This document shows, piece after piece, positions 38,401-52,449 of a stretch of 64,000 nt of DNA. The stretch spans positions 1-64,000 of the forward strand of contig KN888870.1 of assembly GCA_000934455.1 (NCBI GenBank), in the 5' to 3' direction. The notes under the pieces are model-generated. The model was not told the origin of the DNA and ran no database searches. It saw only the letters and a list, made by a program, of their open reading frames with translations. Source of the DNA: Apostichopus parvimensis (Eukaryota; Echinodermata; Holothuroidea; Aspidochirotida; Stichopodidae). Positions within the stretch are counted from its first letter, which is position 1, and every line of letters begins with the position of its first letter. A program made the position numbers and the translations under genes.

Positions 38401-39232
38401 CCTCACATCCAACAATATCATACTAAAAAGGCAGCTCATTTTGTTTGTTGTAATAAATTTAAAAATCAAAGTTATTCAAAAACTAAAAGTCCACAGCAAT
38501 GTATAATCCTCATTCAAAGTAAAATTCACTATATACACAAATGACATTGTTCTTGTCCAAATTTAAATTTCACATATATGTTAAAAGGGGGAAATGAATA
38601 AAGACACAATACTGACCAGTTTTGATTGTTGCTGAATTTCCCCATTTTTAATTTGTTCTGTTAAATACCCAAATACTATATAAGATGAGAGCTTGCTTGT
38701 CAGTGGTTAAAGGTAGTCAGTAATAGGCCCCAATAATAGCAGGCTATAATTGCTAGAAGTATTCAAAAAGTACTTTCCTGAAGGCCTTTACTCTCCAAAT
38801 TGTTCTCAGACATTTTTAAGGAACACACAAGATCACTGAATGTCCCAGTGAGGAAATATTCCTTGAAGGTTGTAATAGAAACAGTTTAAGAATTTTGACC
38901 AAAGGTGACCATATTTGAATATCGAGCATATTTGGGGCCAATACAGCATACCTTTAAGGACTAACCAAGGACAAAATTCAGCTACATGCTGCTTTCTTTT
39001 TCTTTTTGTTAGAAATTTTCACCAAACTAAATATTGAGTATTTAACTCAAAATAGTATAGTAAACAGTCCAAGTAAGACAGTTCTAGATTTGTTCTTTTT
39101 AAATAGTGAGCTCTAATTTAGCATGAATTTGGTGCAAAAATGCAGTCCCCCAGATAATATTCCATATTATCTAATAAAATATCTCATGATCAATTCCATT
39201 TCCCAATTTGGATATTCCTGACTATTCTCTTC

Positions 39233-39238
39233 TTTATT
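39233..39238 (-). terminator. Candidate polyadenylation signal of the aquaporin gene
   Basis: AATAAA on the minus strand, about 180 bp beyond the aquaporin stop codon. Position and hexamer fit; no cleavage evidence is available. Confidence 0.45.
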
Positions 39239-39415
39239 TGAAATGCAACTTTTAATATTAAAACTAGTAAAAGAGGTGGGCTTTTACGAGAGTTTGATTT
39301 CCGAGAATGAAAAAAAAAATGAAAGATTTTCTCTAAAATGCAAAAAGCTGCTTGAAGGGAAATAGATAACCGTGACAGAATCCCTCGTATCTTTAACCTT
39401 TAAACTTTCCTGACG

Positions 39416-42400
39416 TTAAACACCGACGTTAGTCTTCCTCTTGCTGTTATTGTTGTTGGCATCTTTCCTCTTTCTCCTTTTCGGTGACACCCCGGTACCG
39501 TTCTTACCCTGAGAGGACCCCACCGGGTCCTGGTTGTTGTTCTTCTTGGCCTTTGTAGATTTCTTTGTCTTCCTCTTACGGGTGGTCTTGGCGACAGTTT
39601 GCTGCCCTCCTGGTATCATCTGGTCCTTGTCTCTCCATCCGGCGCCGTGAAGGAAGTCTTCGATGAAGTCGCTGAGGATGCTGCCGGTGAACGGCGCCAC
39701 CCAGTAGACCAGGACGTGCTCGTAGAAGGGATGGTTCTCGCAGTTGTACGTCATCGCTGTTGCTAAGGCCGGGTTGATCATACTGCCGGTCCATTCTAAG
39801 CCTACGAGAGGGCAAGACGTAAAACAAGAACGTTTTTAAATTATTAAGGTTATTAAAACGGTGCAATTAAGGTTAAAATGGGCCGTTCAGGCAAGAAGCT
39901 TCATTTTACTACTACAGTACATGGACTCATGCAAAGAGCTTTTTTTACTATTTACTACAGAAATTTGGCAAAATGTTGGTACTGTAGGTAAAAATTTCAA
40001 ATCATATTACTTTATAAGCTCCAGTAGGTTTGCTCAGTTTTATGGGTTGTTTAAATCATTTTTGAGACAAAATTTAAGGATGCCGATATTTGACCACAAA
40101 GCAATTCATCTTACAAACAAATTTAGGTCATGTGTCAAGGATCAAACTATCACTGTTAAAACAGATTTTTTTTTTTCCCCTCCATTTTCCATCAATTTAT
40201 CAAAATCTGTTCTCTTTTCACTTTGATGCCTTCATTGCAAACTATTGCAGAAGGTAAATATGTCCATGTGATACAATAATTTTTCCAAAGCCTATGTTTC
40301 GATCGTTTAGGACACTTCCCAAAGCTCGGCGAGACGGTGACACTTCGGGACATTTTCAGACCAAGCTGACATTTAAATTTAAGCCAGCCAACTTTGTGGC
40401 AGCACAGTCGGTATGGTACACAAACACTATACAAATTTGATTTTACATAGATCAATATTTCTAGATTAAACAAAATATGTACAGAAGCTTCTTCTACTAA
40501 ATAAATTCTTGTTTCTCCCCCATTTAGCTCACATTTCACTTGTCGGCACAGCGTACCACCTGTTACAAGAAACAGTTTTCCTCTCACATGATTGTCACCT
40601 ACAGTAGGGTATATAGTACACAGGTGTGTTGCATATCAATATGTCTCTTGCAGTGATTTATATTCAGACAAAAATGTCCAATTGATTTTCTCCACAGGGA
40701 GACACATTTATAAAACTTAAAATAAAACTGCCATTATAACATCACTATATGTATGGTTCCGTAATGTACTGGAGATCTGCTTATCAATATTTAACGTAAC
40801 TCATCTATGAGGAAAAGTGTAATTTGTAAATACTATATTTGTACTTTACAAGCAATGGAGCAGTTTAAAGAAAACAGTTTGACAACTCAATTGTATGACT
40901 GAACTGATCTGACAGAGCTCTGAAAATAGTTTACTCAAAAGTAGGTTTAAATATCTTCATTAAAGAAAAAAAAAAGTTGAAGCAAAGCTAGTACACCACA
41001 TATTGATCACTTTGATAAAGTCTCACTTTCACCTAAATAAAATTTAAAAAAGTTTCACGTAACTCTCCAGTAAACACCAGAAATTGCAGTTTGAAAATGT
41101 TTCCACACATGCACAGTATGTCATCCATGTCTTCTCCCCACCACCCCCCCCCCTCTTCCCCCAACCTTCTTTCCAAATTCTAATTTTTAGTTTTTACATA
41201 ATTTGTAATATGGTATATAGATTAAACAATTTAAATTACTTAGGTTCTGTGACTGTGGTTATGTGTACAATTTTACACTTATTTTTACATATCAATTTCA
41301 ATTATTCCCATAAATCTGCATAAACGTGCAAATCTTGCTATGATTTGAATTATTTTTATTTCCCATCATGCATTAAATATTAATTTCTGGTCTTTCCTTT
41401 TATATGTCTGTGACATAATGAAAGTGTAAAAACACTGTAAGGAAGTTAAATTTCTTTAGCTACTTGCCTTAAAATAGTACTTGATGAAACTTTCCTTAGT
41501 TCCTACTTTGATTTACCTTGAACACCTGTAATTTGCAGCTACTGTAGTATAAAGTCATTTTTTTTTTAAGATTTTTCTTTTTGAAAATGAATTCACAGAA
41601 CTCACGTTATCTTACAATTAGTTACATTCCAAACATGGTTGATAAATGCTTGTTTACTTCGTTCTAGACATCAGATCAAATGGTGACCAATGCTAGTGCT
41701 GACATTTTTTCCTTGCAAATTGACGAAAACAAATTGTTGTTATTTCTGTGACAATTTGAAACTAAATACTAATTGCATTGCTTAAATTTTTCAGACCAAC
41801 TAGCATTTCAATTTCCACTTGAACATGATCTACAGTATTCCAGATTTATGATTTCATGATAAAAAAAATTAAACCTGGACCATAAAAGCTTCCATTTAAA
41901 ACAAAAGTACAGAATTGTGAAAGAAAATGGGGAAGCAAAATTTACCAATAACGACTGCTACCACACTGGCAAAGCTATTGGTTGCCCTCTCCCAACTCTT
42001 CCCGGTCACAAAACTGGCAATAACTCTCAGAATGACGGTAAAGAGCATCTCCACTGCCATTCCTTGCCAGAGCAAGACCTGATTGGTCGAATGGCAAGTC
42101 TGCGAAAGGAACTCGGACCTGCTGACGTGCTGATTGGTCAGCTGCATGTACCCCCAAAGAAGTATGATGAATCGCCCCCCGAGACACCCGCCGGTCACCT
42201 GACAGACCACGATCGCCACCCCTTCCCACAGCGGCTTCTTCTTATTCCAGACCTGATCGAACGTCGAGAGAGGGTTGGCGAAGGCATCGAACAGATTCAT
42301 GTAAATCCAGATCAGCAGGAACAGAGTCAGCGCGAACGACGTCATGCCGTACGACTCGATCATGTTACCGTTCTCAAAGACATTGGCCACCACGATAAAC

Positions 42401-42528
42401 GTGCAGCAGAATTCGCTGGCGAAAGGGTAGTACTTCTGTGGGAGGAGCAGCTGACAGGCTTTCTTCAAAGCCAAAGCCAAAACCGAATTCAACAGGCACA
42501 CGATGACAAAGGCAACGACAGGCAACAT
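39416..42528 (-). CDS. Aquaporin-11/12-like (superaquaporin) channel, two coding exons
   Basis: Exon 1 is 42528-41946 (194 codons plus one base) and exon 2 is 39801-39416 (stop at 39416), giving 322 aa; phases join as G|GC. The ATG at 42528 is chosen because codons upstream lead to an in-frame TAA without another ATG. Exon 1 encodes five or so hydrophobic segments, the motif NVFENGN, and the first pore loop FANPLSTFD, where NPA is replaced by NPL. Exon 2 opens with LEWTGSMINPALATAM, the intact second NPA box, followed by FYEHVLVYWVAPFTGSILSD, matching the AQP11 phrase FIVYWLAP. The remaining ~70 residues are strongly basic (TTRKRKTKKSTKAKK, SPKRRKRKD). Vertebrate AQP11/12 are intracellular, ER-type channels with altered first NPA boxes. 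The 2.1-kb intron shows nothing else coding. Confidence 0.85.
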
Positions 42529-45500
42529 GGTGAAATGATTGTTGGTAATTATCTCCTCTCCCAAAATGAAACCTTCACGACAAACGGTGGGTGAGAAATC
42601 TCCAAATGAATAGTTTAAACACCCTTATAGAGAGAAACAATGATATTTTATCATACATATATAGAACCGGGTAACAGGAAACACATGAGTTCTGTACTGC
42701 ACATAACGTTGTACTTCACAACAGGAAATGAAGTTTCCTTTCTCCCCACAGCCAAACTGTTCGCATGAAACAAGGTGGTGTCTGCCTAATGTACGAACAC
42801 TATCGTAACATAAACTCTTCTATGCACACAACCTCACCTCACTGCAATAGTCATATATATCTTGTCAAAAAACATACAGACTTGTCGTCCACAAGAAATC
42901 CAACCACTTCAAGCGGCAAACGCAAAAACAAAAAAAATATCCTGTCAATTTACTTTCACTTTCGGAAGAAATTACAAGCTTGTTGCACAAGATAATTCAA
43001 AATTGACTGATTTTTTTCCCCGTCTCACAAATACACCTCGCTCACTTAACTAGCCTTTTGTCACTTACATTTGACCTATTTCTAGGACAGCTAAAAAATC
43101 TTTTGCTTTCAATTCAATCCAGATGCAAACATCGCCAAACTTCTCAGCTGTTTGGCCGAGAGCATGAAAGCGAAACAAATGTTTTGACAGTTGAGTGTAC
43201 ACACAGCCAAGGCCAAGAACATCGGGATGATGACAGGATTTTGCTTCTTTCCCCCGACGACGTCGTATTCTCGAATAAATATTCAAATCACATTCATTCT
43301 AGCGGAAACAGATTTTCAGAATCTTTACTTTTGAGATCGCAAAAAAAAATTTGTTTTGCCAGAAACGGGCAAACTTTACTCCTGGGTATATAATAAAATG
43401 TTCAAAGTTCTAGAGGAATGACTTCACGCTACTTCAACTTCAAGTGAAGCGAAAAGCTGTATAAACAATTCCAAATTTTAAAGGTGTGGTCGAAATAAAA
43501 TTGCAAAACACTGTATGTACACAGTAGCTTCCCAGGATGACTGTCAAGTTTAACAAATAGTCTCTTATCTGTCACTGGGTGCCGTCCAGTAGTCAAAAGA
43601 CTGACTCCATTTAAGGTTGTAGAACTTGAAGAGATAATCACACCTGTAGCTTGTTAAAAATGACGAGCTTAGGAGGCAAGCTACAGTATAATGTACTACT
43701 ACTACTGTATACTTTTCTTATCGGTTCCAGTGTGTAGAAAATTGCTTTGAATACAAACAGTCAAATATTTAAACATAAATTCCAAAACTTCCAATCCTTC
43801 AAACCTCCACAAAATTTGAAGAAACAAAAAACAACTTCAAACTGTTAAATATTCTGATTCCACTCCAGGCAGAAAGCAAAAGTTTCCCCAAAAAATTCAG
43901 TCTCACATTAAAACTGATTTACATCAAACTTGGCAATTGGGCTGACAGACAGACAGACACTTTGATTGTCAGACTGTGTTGAGATTTTCAAAAGTTGTAA
44001 ACACACACACATATACAAAAGGAGCTTTCAGGGCTGTATTTTGAACTGACAAATACTATACAGGCCTGTATAAAATTAGTGAATGAGCAAGCAAAGGCTC
44101 AAGGTAAGAACAGCACTATCACAAGTTGTCCCCCTTTTTCAGCTATTCATCATGTGACAAAAGAAGGTTCTTGAAAAAAGTAGATTAGAATTTCCTTCTG
44201 CTTTTAGTAGTTAATGTCTGCAATGTCTGCAATGCACTACTGTAGTACGGGCTACTGTATAGCTCTCAAAAGGCATTTATACCGCTAGAGACACCACCTG
44301 CTCAGTAATCACAATTCAATATAATATGATACGCTTGATAAGCTTGAGACTGTTTCCAGTAGAGTGTCACCATACAGTCGCTACATACAGTATTAAATGG
44401 AAGCTGCACAATGTGCCCACCACAAAGTTTGTTAAAGACTACTCCAAGATCTCTGTTATCTGCAAAACTTGACTTTTGCCCCTGAAACACAAACACATGT
44501 TACTACAGTATCTCAAGTAAAATCATCTATTTGTACAGTACTATATTGTCAAGTGACTGTTGTGTCCCTATACACACATATATAGATATCTATATGTATA
44601 CTGTATATATTAATAGTTACTTTACAAGTTCAAAGTCTCTAACTGTACCCAAGATTCTCCACTAATATCAATTCTCACATGTCAAGTGTCAATGTTCACT
44701 GGAAAATGGTAAACTACCAGAGAGAGAGAGAAAGAGAGCTGAATTAATTCCCTCAAAAGTCCACTAGCTGGTACACCTCCAAATAAACTCTATGAGTTCC
44801 CAAAAATGGCTTCCTCACAGTCACAGAAAGGCTAGACACACCTTCCTACCTAGACTATACTGAACTAAACTGTACATTTATAGTTGACCTCCTTTGCAGA
44901 CACAATGGAATACCTGGGTTGTCAATAAGTGTTCCTAAGGCCTTGGTTTGATGATCTTTTGAGGGCATGAGTCTGGATTGTTTAACATACTGTGAGTGTG
45001 GGTCAAAGGTCAAATTCATTCTCCAAGGGGGTGGTTATCATAACATTCCATTGTTCATTCTGTAACAGCCACATCACATGATCACAGAGCAGTTATGTCA
45101 GCTATAAAACATAAATAGACAACGTGGAATTACATTAGCACATCACATGATTTTCCAGCTCTCATAAAATATTTAAGATTTTGTTCTTTACAGTGTTAAA
45201 TTAATGCAGCTAACCAATGTCCCGTTTGCAAACATTTTTTGGAATGATAAAATACTTTGTTTTCTGATATATATACGAAACTTCAAACTTGGCATTGAGC
45301 CAAATCTGCAGTACAAAACAAACTGCTAAATTGTTCTGGGAGTTAACAAGCCAAAGAGCATCCTACACAATATTTCATTCATTATTTGTGTCGAAAGGCC
45401 TCTTTAAGTAGAAGTTGATACAGTTGACATGCAAACTTGAAAGAGTCCATACACAGAGTACTACACACTGGTATGGTTAACAGAACACATCAAAACTATT

Positions 45501-48124
45501 CTCTGTGTTTTAATACACTTGACTAATGTCAGAAAGTTCATATCAGACTGACAATGTTTTTAACGTTTTTCTTCATTTATCTGTTCAAAGTGACACTTGG
45601 CTAGTCACGCTTAAAGAAACAAACTACACACATTGCCTGTTATGGGTTTTAGATCTGTCAAAGCCAGTTCACCAGGAGTCTAAAAGCTACTAAAAATAAA
45701 AGTACTGACTGACTGTAGAACTTAAATAATATACAGCTCTGTAGATCAGTGGCAACATTTCCGGGGGGAGGGGGAGGGGTGGGGTTCATGAAGATTTCCC
45801 CCTTCCCCCGAGTCCCCCAACCAAAATCTGTTACCAATCCAAAATATATCGCTTGGCTAATCGTCTGTAGTAGAAACAGCTTCCAAATGCCGACCAAAGT
45901 CGACGGTTGAAACAATTTTATTGGCTCAAAGTCGCTGGCATTCAGTTTGTCAAACTTAGAAAACAGTTTTTACTCACCACAAAATTGCAATATTTAAGGA
46001 AGGTAAGATATATGTGAAATATTGTCAAATGATAGCACCATTTTGAATCGCTGTCATTTTACTGGTAGAAAAATTCACACTCATCCCCTCCCCTTAGATT
46101 CCTCCCCATATCAAGGTTATATTTTTTGCTACCCAAAAAAAGTATTNNNNNNNNNNNNNNNNNNNNNNNNNNNNNNNNNNNNNNNNNNNNNNNNNNNNNN
46201 NNNNNNNNNNNNNNNNNNNNNNNNNNNNNNNNNNNNNNNNNNNNNNNNNNNNNNNNNNNNNNNNNNNNNNNNNNNNNNNNNNNNNNNNNNNNNNNNNNNN
46301 NNNNNNNNNNNNNNNNNNNNNNNNNNNNNNNNNNNNNNNNNNNNNNNNNNNNNNNNNNNNNNNNNNNNNNNNNNNNNNNNNNNNNNNNNNNNNNNNNNNN
46401 NNNNNNNNNNNNNNNNNNNNNNNNNNNNNNNNNNNNNNNNNNNNNNNNNNNNNNNNNNNNNNNNNNNNNNNNNNNNNAACCTTGATTCGTCCTTCAAGTG
46501 GATCACAGTGAGTTGTATATGATGTCATAATGGCAAATATTCTCCAAAAGCTTTACTCACCAATTACAATCTTTTGGTTGATTTATTAATTATTGAAAGC
46601 AGATACATCTGGAAATGTTTGCTTAACTGCAAAGATTCTCTGTATTTGGAATTTTTATCCATGAAGTTTTTCGCATAAATGTTATTTTACGCTGTGAAAA
46701 TTGAGTTAAAAATTATTATGACAAACAAAGACCAAAGTTGAGCCGAATTGCCGTGCTGACATCATTCACTCTGCTGTTTGCAGAATCACAATAGTAACGC
46801 CCAAAAAACACAAAAAAACAAAAAAATTTGAAAAATTAATATATCTTCTCCATACTAAATATTACATACAAAGATATGGTTCTGACCTAAAAATGTAGAA
46901 AACTTCCAGCATGTTTATAAATCAAGCAATGTACTTCAGCCACTAAAGTACAGTATCCCTTTAAGTTCAATTACAAACCAATTTCCTTGAAGTAAAGTAG
47001 GGTACTGTACAATTATGCCCTACATACAGCAGTTATAACAAAGTAAAATTTTAGTTTAAAGGTAGCTACAGTGCAGTATTCTTCTCTGCTATATATGTGT
47101 TCTTCCTTGCCAGTCTGTCAAAATTAATAACAAAACTGAGGCAAAATATGACCCAAATGCTTCTCATTTTCATCAGAGAGGCTACTGTATTTCTATAAGT
47201 TCCTTTAAATAGTGTTGTAGCGAGAAAGCTTTTACACAAACAAATGCTTCATTTACTAATTTCATGCATGGATATGAAACTGTGTTTATTATATAGTAAA
47301 CTTAAAAAAAAAAAAGGATTTTTTTTTTTTTTTTTTTTTTTAGCAAAATCAAAATAAATCACCTACAACTCATACCCGCAGACGTATGGAAAGTGACTGG
47401 TACCAGTAAATGTTTCATATTGCTCGAATGCAAAAGTTGAATCTGTCCAAGGTCACCATGGATACCATTCCAGTTTTTACCAAAGAGATTTAGGACGTAG
47501 GAGGAAGTACTGATAGTATTATTAATTACTGTAGTGCTCACACCATCGTGCTATAGCAAAAATTGCTATACAAACATCTTTGCAATAAGAATAGTAATTT
47601 TACACATTACACAATAACATTTTGTTATCCGGATGTCGGAACAAGTCATTCCCTGTGTTACCGTTTACTAGGCTGCACTTACAGTAGTTTATATAGAAAA
47701 CAAAACCATCTTGCTGCTTACTATATGTTAGTGTACCAGTACCTTCAGTCTGAATTAACTGCTGCCTTGTGAATCCCTTTTATACCTTCAAGGTTGTCTA
47801 TTATACACCATTGTCTACATTATGTTACTTGATAAAACTGGTCAGTGCACAATAAGTTACCCATTTTAGGAAATAGGTAATTAAATACCATGGGAAGTGC
47901 TTTTGCTGAGAGCAGTCAAGTTTAAATTTGTACTGTTTAGTAACACCACTTCCTCTGTATCAATATCCTAGTTGAAAAACATACATTTATCTTAAATTGC
48001 CAAAAAGAAAATCAATCTGTCTATAATTTGGAGACAACCAGCTCTCTTAGCTTAACAGCCTCCGCAAGATTATTACTCATACAATTTAATCCAGAGTGTA
48101 ATTCAAAGAAGACATTTTCCTTAC
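42529..48124. other. Region between the two aquaporin first exons
   Basis: Includes the assembly gap at 46147-46477. I searched the minus strand for a second NPA-bearing exon for the 48-kb first exon and found none outside the gap. Contents are AT-rich unique-looking sequence, a TA-rich patch near 44575-44610, an AG-rich run at 44721-44739 and poly(T) near 47320. Confidence 0.5.
46147..46477. other. Assembly gap (331 N)
   Basis: Unsequenced run of N, lying between the second aquaporin first exon and the first. Confidence 0.99.
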
Positions 48125-48710
48125 CTGCAAGAATAACTGCAATCGTAGCAGCAGCATTGAAATACTTCTCCAAAGACGGACCTCCGACCCGAAAACTGGC
48201 AAAGATCCTCAACACGGCCGCAGCAGCGAGCTCCACCACCATCGCCTCCGGTAGACTGACCTTGTTTGCCGAATCGCAAGTCAACGAGAGATAATTAGCC
48301 CTGGCGACCTGGTACTCGGACAGAGCGATCGTCTTCCACATCCACTTCATGTACCTCGCGGCGAGGAGAGCTCCGACCACCTGGGCCATTATTTTCAGAC
48401 TGGCGTCGGAGGACGACATCTTCTTATTCCACCACCGGTCAAAGACCACGATCGGATTATTCAAGGTGTCGGCCACCGCTGCGTAGACCATCATCAAGAC
48501 GAACAGACAGACGGAATACGGGCCCACCCCATACTGACCGTAGACGTTGCCATTCTCGTGTGTGTTGGCTACCATGAGAAACGAACATAGTATCTCCGCA
48601 CAGTACGGATAGACCTCCTTGGATAAGAAGCGACGTAAAACCGGCCTCAGCGAAAGCACCAAAATAAAATTAGTGATGTAAATCACTAACGAATGTAAAA
48701 ACAACAACAT
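48125..48710 (-). CDS. Second aquaporin-11/12-like first exon (paralogous or alternative)
   Basis: ATG at 48710; the exon gives 195 codons plus one G and ends at donor CTTGCAG|GTAAGG (48125). Length, phase and motif order match exon 1 of the neighbouring aquaporin: YPYCAEILCSF against YPFASEFCCTF, VANTHENGN against VANVFENGN, LNNPIVVFDRWWNKK against FANPLSTFDQVWNKK, YLSLTCDSANKVSL against FLSQTCHSTNQVLL, and LRIFASF against LRVIASF. The first NPA position reads NPI. No exon with the second NPA was found between here and 42.5 kb. It therefore either splices to the shared exon at 39801-39416, or its own last exon is in the gap, or it is an orphan. No stop or frameshift disturbs it. Confidence 0.8.
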
Positions 48711-51700
48711 AATGTTAAAAAGGGAACCGACCCTGTGAGTGGTTACACCGTAAAAAGAAAACTCCAGAAACTGTGGCGACAGTTGGCACGAGAACCCCGG
48801 TTGGTAGTCTATGTATAGATGAGAAACTTCAGCAATGGCAGTGTGGAATGCTCTCCCAGGGGAAAATTCTTACATTGAGTGATTCAAGTCCGATGTAGTC
48901 TATCGTAGCGATCCAATTGCAAACCTTTATTGTTACAGCAACATATACCAACTGTGCAATCTTCTCCTGACACCAAAGCCTGGCTTGTATCAGTTCTGCT
49001 CATGGCAGGCCTATACATCATTAGCCAATCCACAGTTTGGCAAACAAATAAAATGCTGGTATTAGACTCCTCAGTTGCTGCATAGGACTTGATGAATCAT
49101 TTACCAAAAAAAAATGGGATTATCAAGCGTATAATCTGCCGAAAGAGGAAAAGACAAAAACATAATGCATACAAGAAGGTGATATATACTAATTTCACTC
49201 AACCATTGCACACCTCAAATATTGTGGCTTTTAGATTAATTATAAGGGATATATTCCAGTGTCAGTTAATGTGACACTTCATGATAATTTGCACTCAACC
49301 ATCACATGTACATGTAAAATATTATACGTTTAATGTTCATTTTAAAGGGATATATCAGACAACGTGACAATTATATAGAAAAGGAAAATATTCCACATTT
49401 TTTTTAAGTTGAAAACTCCATCTCAAAGTATCTCATACCCAACTCAAGATATTTTGACTGGCAAAGCACTTAATTCCAACCCCCTCCCCTTACCACTTGG
49501 AGAGGGTATTATATGTGGTCTGTGATGTCATAACTGTAAATTTTCCTCAAAAGTCCACTTTCCTAAATTATAATCTTCCTGCTTATTTTTATCCTTGAAA
49601 CTTGATACAGTTGGAATATGTGATGAGCTGTCAACATTTTCTGTAGTAAGACCTTCATCAAAATATAAACATTTTTGTAGAATTCTGCGCGAGTTAAATA
49701 TCATAAAGGAAAGCAAAACACCGTCAGCTGAATTGCCGTGATGACATTGTTCACTTTGCTTGACATTGTCACTTGGCTGGATGCATTCATTTGAATACTA
49801 AATTTGGAAAAATTTACATCTCTGCCAAATGTTACAAAATGCTATTAGGATGTGTTTTGTGCACCTATAGATGCAGAAACTTTTCCTGCATTTTTTATAA
49901 ATTAATCATTCGCCAGCCAAACCCATGGAGATAGGATGCAGCAAATAGATTATGAATGATCATTGCATGTAACCTAGGGTGTTGTCTTTTTTAGTTGAAA
50001 TGGCAATAAGTTACTGTACTGTACAAAGTAAGTGTGTGCTCACTACATAACAAAATCTGTAACCCTTGGGTATTGTGGACTAATATCTTCTAATGTTGGT
50101 AAAACTTTGCATAAAATGCAGATATTAGGCTACCAATGTTGTTGTTTCAGGCAAAGCGGACCATCCTTCTTTTCTTAAAGCTAACTTCAAATTGATCAAA
50201 ATGCACTTCGATATCCTCTTTCTTTATAAATTTGTAAAAAAGCCCAACTGAATTGGTGGAACAATTTTTTCCCCCCTACAATGAGCTGTTCATATACAAA
50301 GGCCTGATACCCATGCAAAACACATTATTACAGATACTTCTCAAAGCTACTTACTCTAACATAGTATCCCCCAAGTACATTCATGCCACAAATCCCTTTA
50401 GTAACTTTTTACTGATCAAGGAGGACCATATGGAAAAGGATATGGGGTGTAAAGGGAGAACAGAAAAGGAAAAAAGGAACTGCGGGAAAAACAAAGTGGA
50501 GGAAACAGGAGGAAGGGGATTGGTCCTTGGGGACATCATCATCACCCCCAATCCCTTATCCAATAAACTTCACTTTAATCCCCTCTATTGTTCATGTTAG
50601 AAATGTATGCACTGTGCAGGTACAAATATTGTTAAAATTATATGCTTTCTGCACACCAACATTAAAATAACTTGGATCAAACAATTGCTCTTGGTTACAC
50701 TCGGGTCACTTCTGGTTCTAGTGAAAAACCTATGAACCAACGGTCAAGTTTCACAGAAAATGTCCCCTGGTTGTTGAAACCTTTTGTCACCAGTGATATT
50801 GGAAAAGGCCAACATTGGCAATATGGGCCTTTTGTTACCCACAATGCAAATATCAAGCCCTGAACACTGCTGTTATATGTCCAAATTCTAAACTGATACC
50901 ATGAGGCTGGCAGCAAAACTAGTTCAGCATTTTGCCTTAATATACAACAAACTTGTCAGGTTTTATTGCAATTAATATTAGATAATGAGAGATAGGGCCA
51001 TACCACCAAACTTCATTACCTCAGTGCATTACCTTTGTCACTGCATGCAGGCCTAGTATTATATCAATGTTTATCTAGCTAAGCCTTTGGCTAAATATTG
51101 TTAAGCTTGTATTATTAGCATCAATATGCCATGAAGTAAACCGTGAAGCCTAGCTGACGTTTTCTTTGTATTAGTAATCGAAGCCTAACATGGCCTACCC
51201 ACCACTCTACTATTCATAACCCAAACTAGTACAGCGGGCCTAGGCCTATCCTAATGTTGCTAAGGCTTAAAACTAGTTTGTTTATTTATGACCACCAATC
51301 GAATACAACCATGCTAAAAATCCGAATCTCACAACCTACCTTTATTCGCACATCTCATACTGAGACAAGGCCTAAATGGCATTCGTCACATACTATTACT
51401 ATACTACTTACTAGTTACTTTCCAGTTGTTCCAGGTCACACTCACACTGTCACAGAATGTATAAATTTCTGTGTTCCAGGTACGCAGTAGCATGTACAAG
51501 GAGAGCCGTATAATTATTGCTTGCCACAGCAAGCTTTGTAAACACAGACCCTAACAAAACACAGACGCATGTCTTTTGATGTTACAGCACATGTCACTCG
51601 CATGAATGAAAAAAACACATACCCGACCATATGTTTTATTGATTTATTTTCTATAATGTGAGTTGGGACCGAATTAATAATTTCCATATCACATTCAGCA

Positions 51701-52449
51701 CTAACCTTTATCAGTAACAGTCTACAGACCAATAACTAAAATTTAGTTTAGGGGGGAAAAACGATGATGTACACAACAGAAACGAATCCGCATCAAGGTC
51801 CCTATAACAAAATCTGAACACAAAACCACAAATCCTATTGCAATTCTTAAAATAACCAACCAAAGCAATTGAAACTCTTCGGAAAGGAAATTACTGACTC
51901 AGTCAAATCATTTCAATTCACAACTTTCTGATAGAAAAATTCTTCAGTGAGTGCGTCTCTGAACTCAGAGAAGCAAGTACACCAATCCTGAATAGAATTC
52001 TCCCAAGCCGCCTAACCAATTGCTTATAAAATGTAACAACAATTTCTTTCCCTAAATCATTATCTGAAATTTGTCCTAATCAAACCAAGAAAAAATCCAT
52101 TGCCTTTAATCGGAGCCTCACTACAACTACAATAGCTAGAACATTAATTGCATATATCACCATGAAGATGGAATAAATAGACTAAATGGAGGTCAAAATC
52201 GCATCCAACATCTTACCCCCTTTTTCAACCCTTCCCCCCTTTTAGTCTACCATTATTAGCATATTTTAGTGAGCCGTTGGGTTTGTACGTCAGTATACTG
52301 AGGAGTGTAGATAGATTTGGCGAATGAATTTGCGGGTTATAGCATCGCACTCCATTGTGTCTTGCCTCGCACCCGCAGTAACTTTGATCTCTCATTTTGC
52401 TGTACCACGCTCTGGCAAGATTGTGATGATCGTGGCAAGATTGTGATGC

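Larger units (their letters stand above)
31247..39415. other. Gene-poor 8-kb intergenic region
   Basis: No exon recognised. Contents: a diverged tandem duplication (31505-32820), a block with TGACCT half-sites (33600-33960, relatives at 35540-35740), a tRNA-like tandem array (34240-34975), two further tRNA-like units, and C-rich runs near 38387-38400. The last 180 bp next to the aquaporin stop are its likely 3' UTR. Confidence 0.5.

Noticed and set aside
41917-42594. 225-codon plus-strand open frame
   Set aside because: Antisense shadow of the aquaporin first exon, which has clear homology on the minus strand.
46022-46528. Open frames across the second N run
   Set aside because: Also artefacts of the gap.
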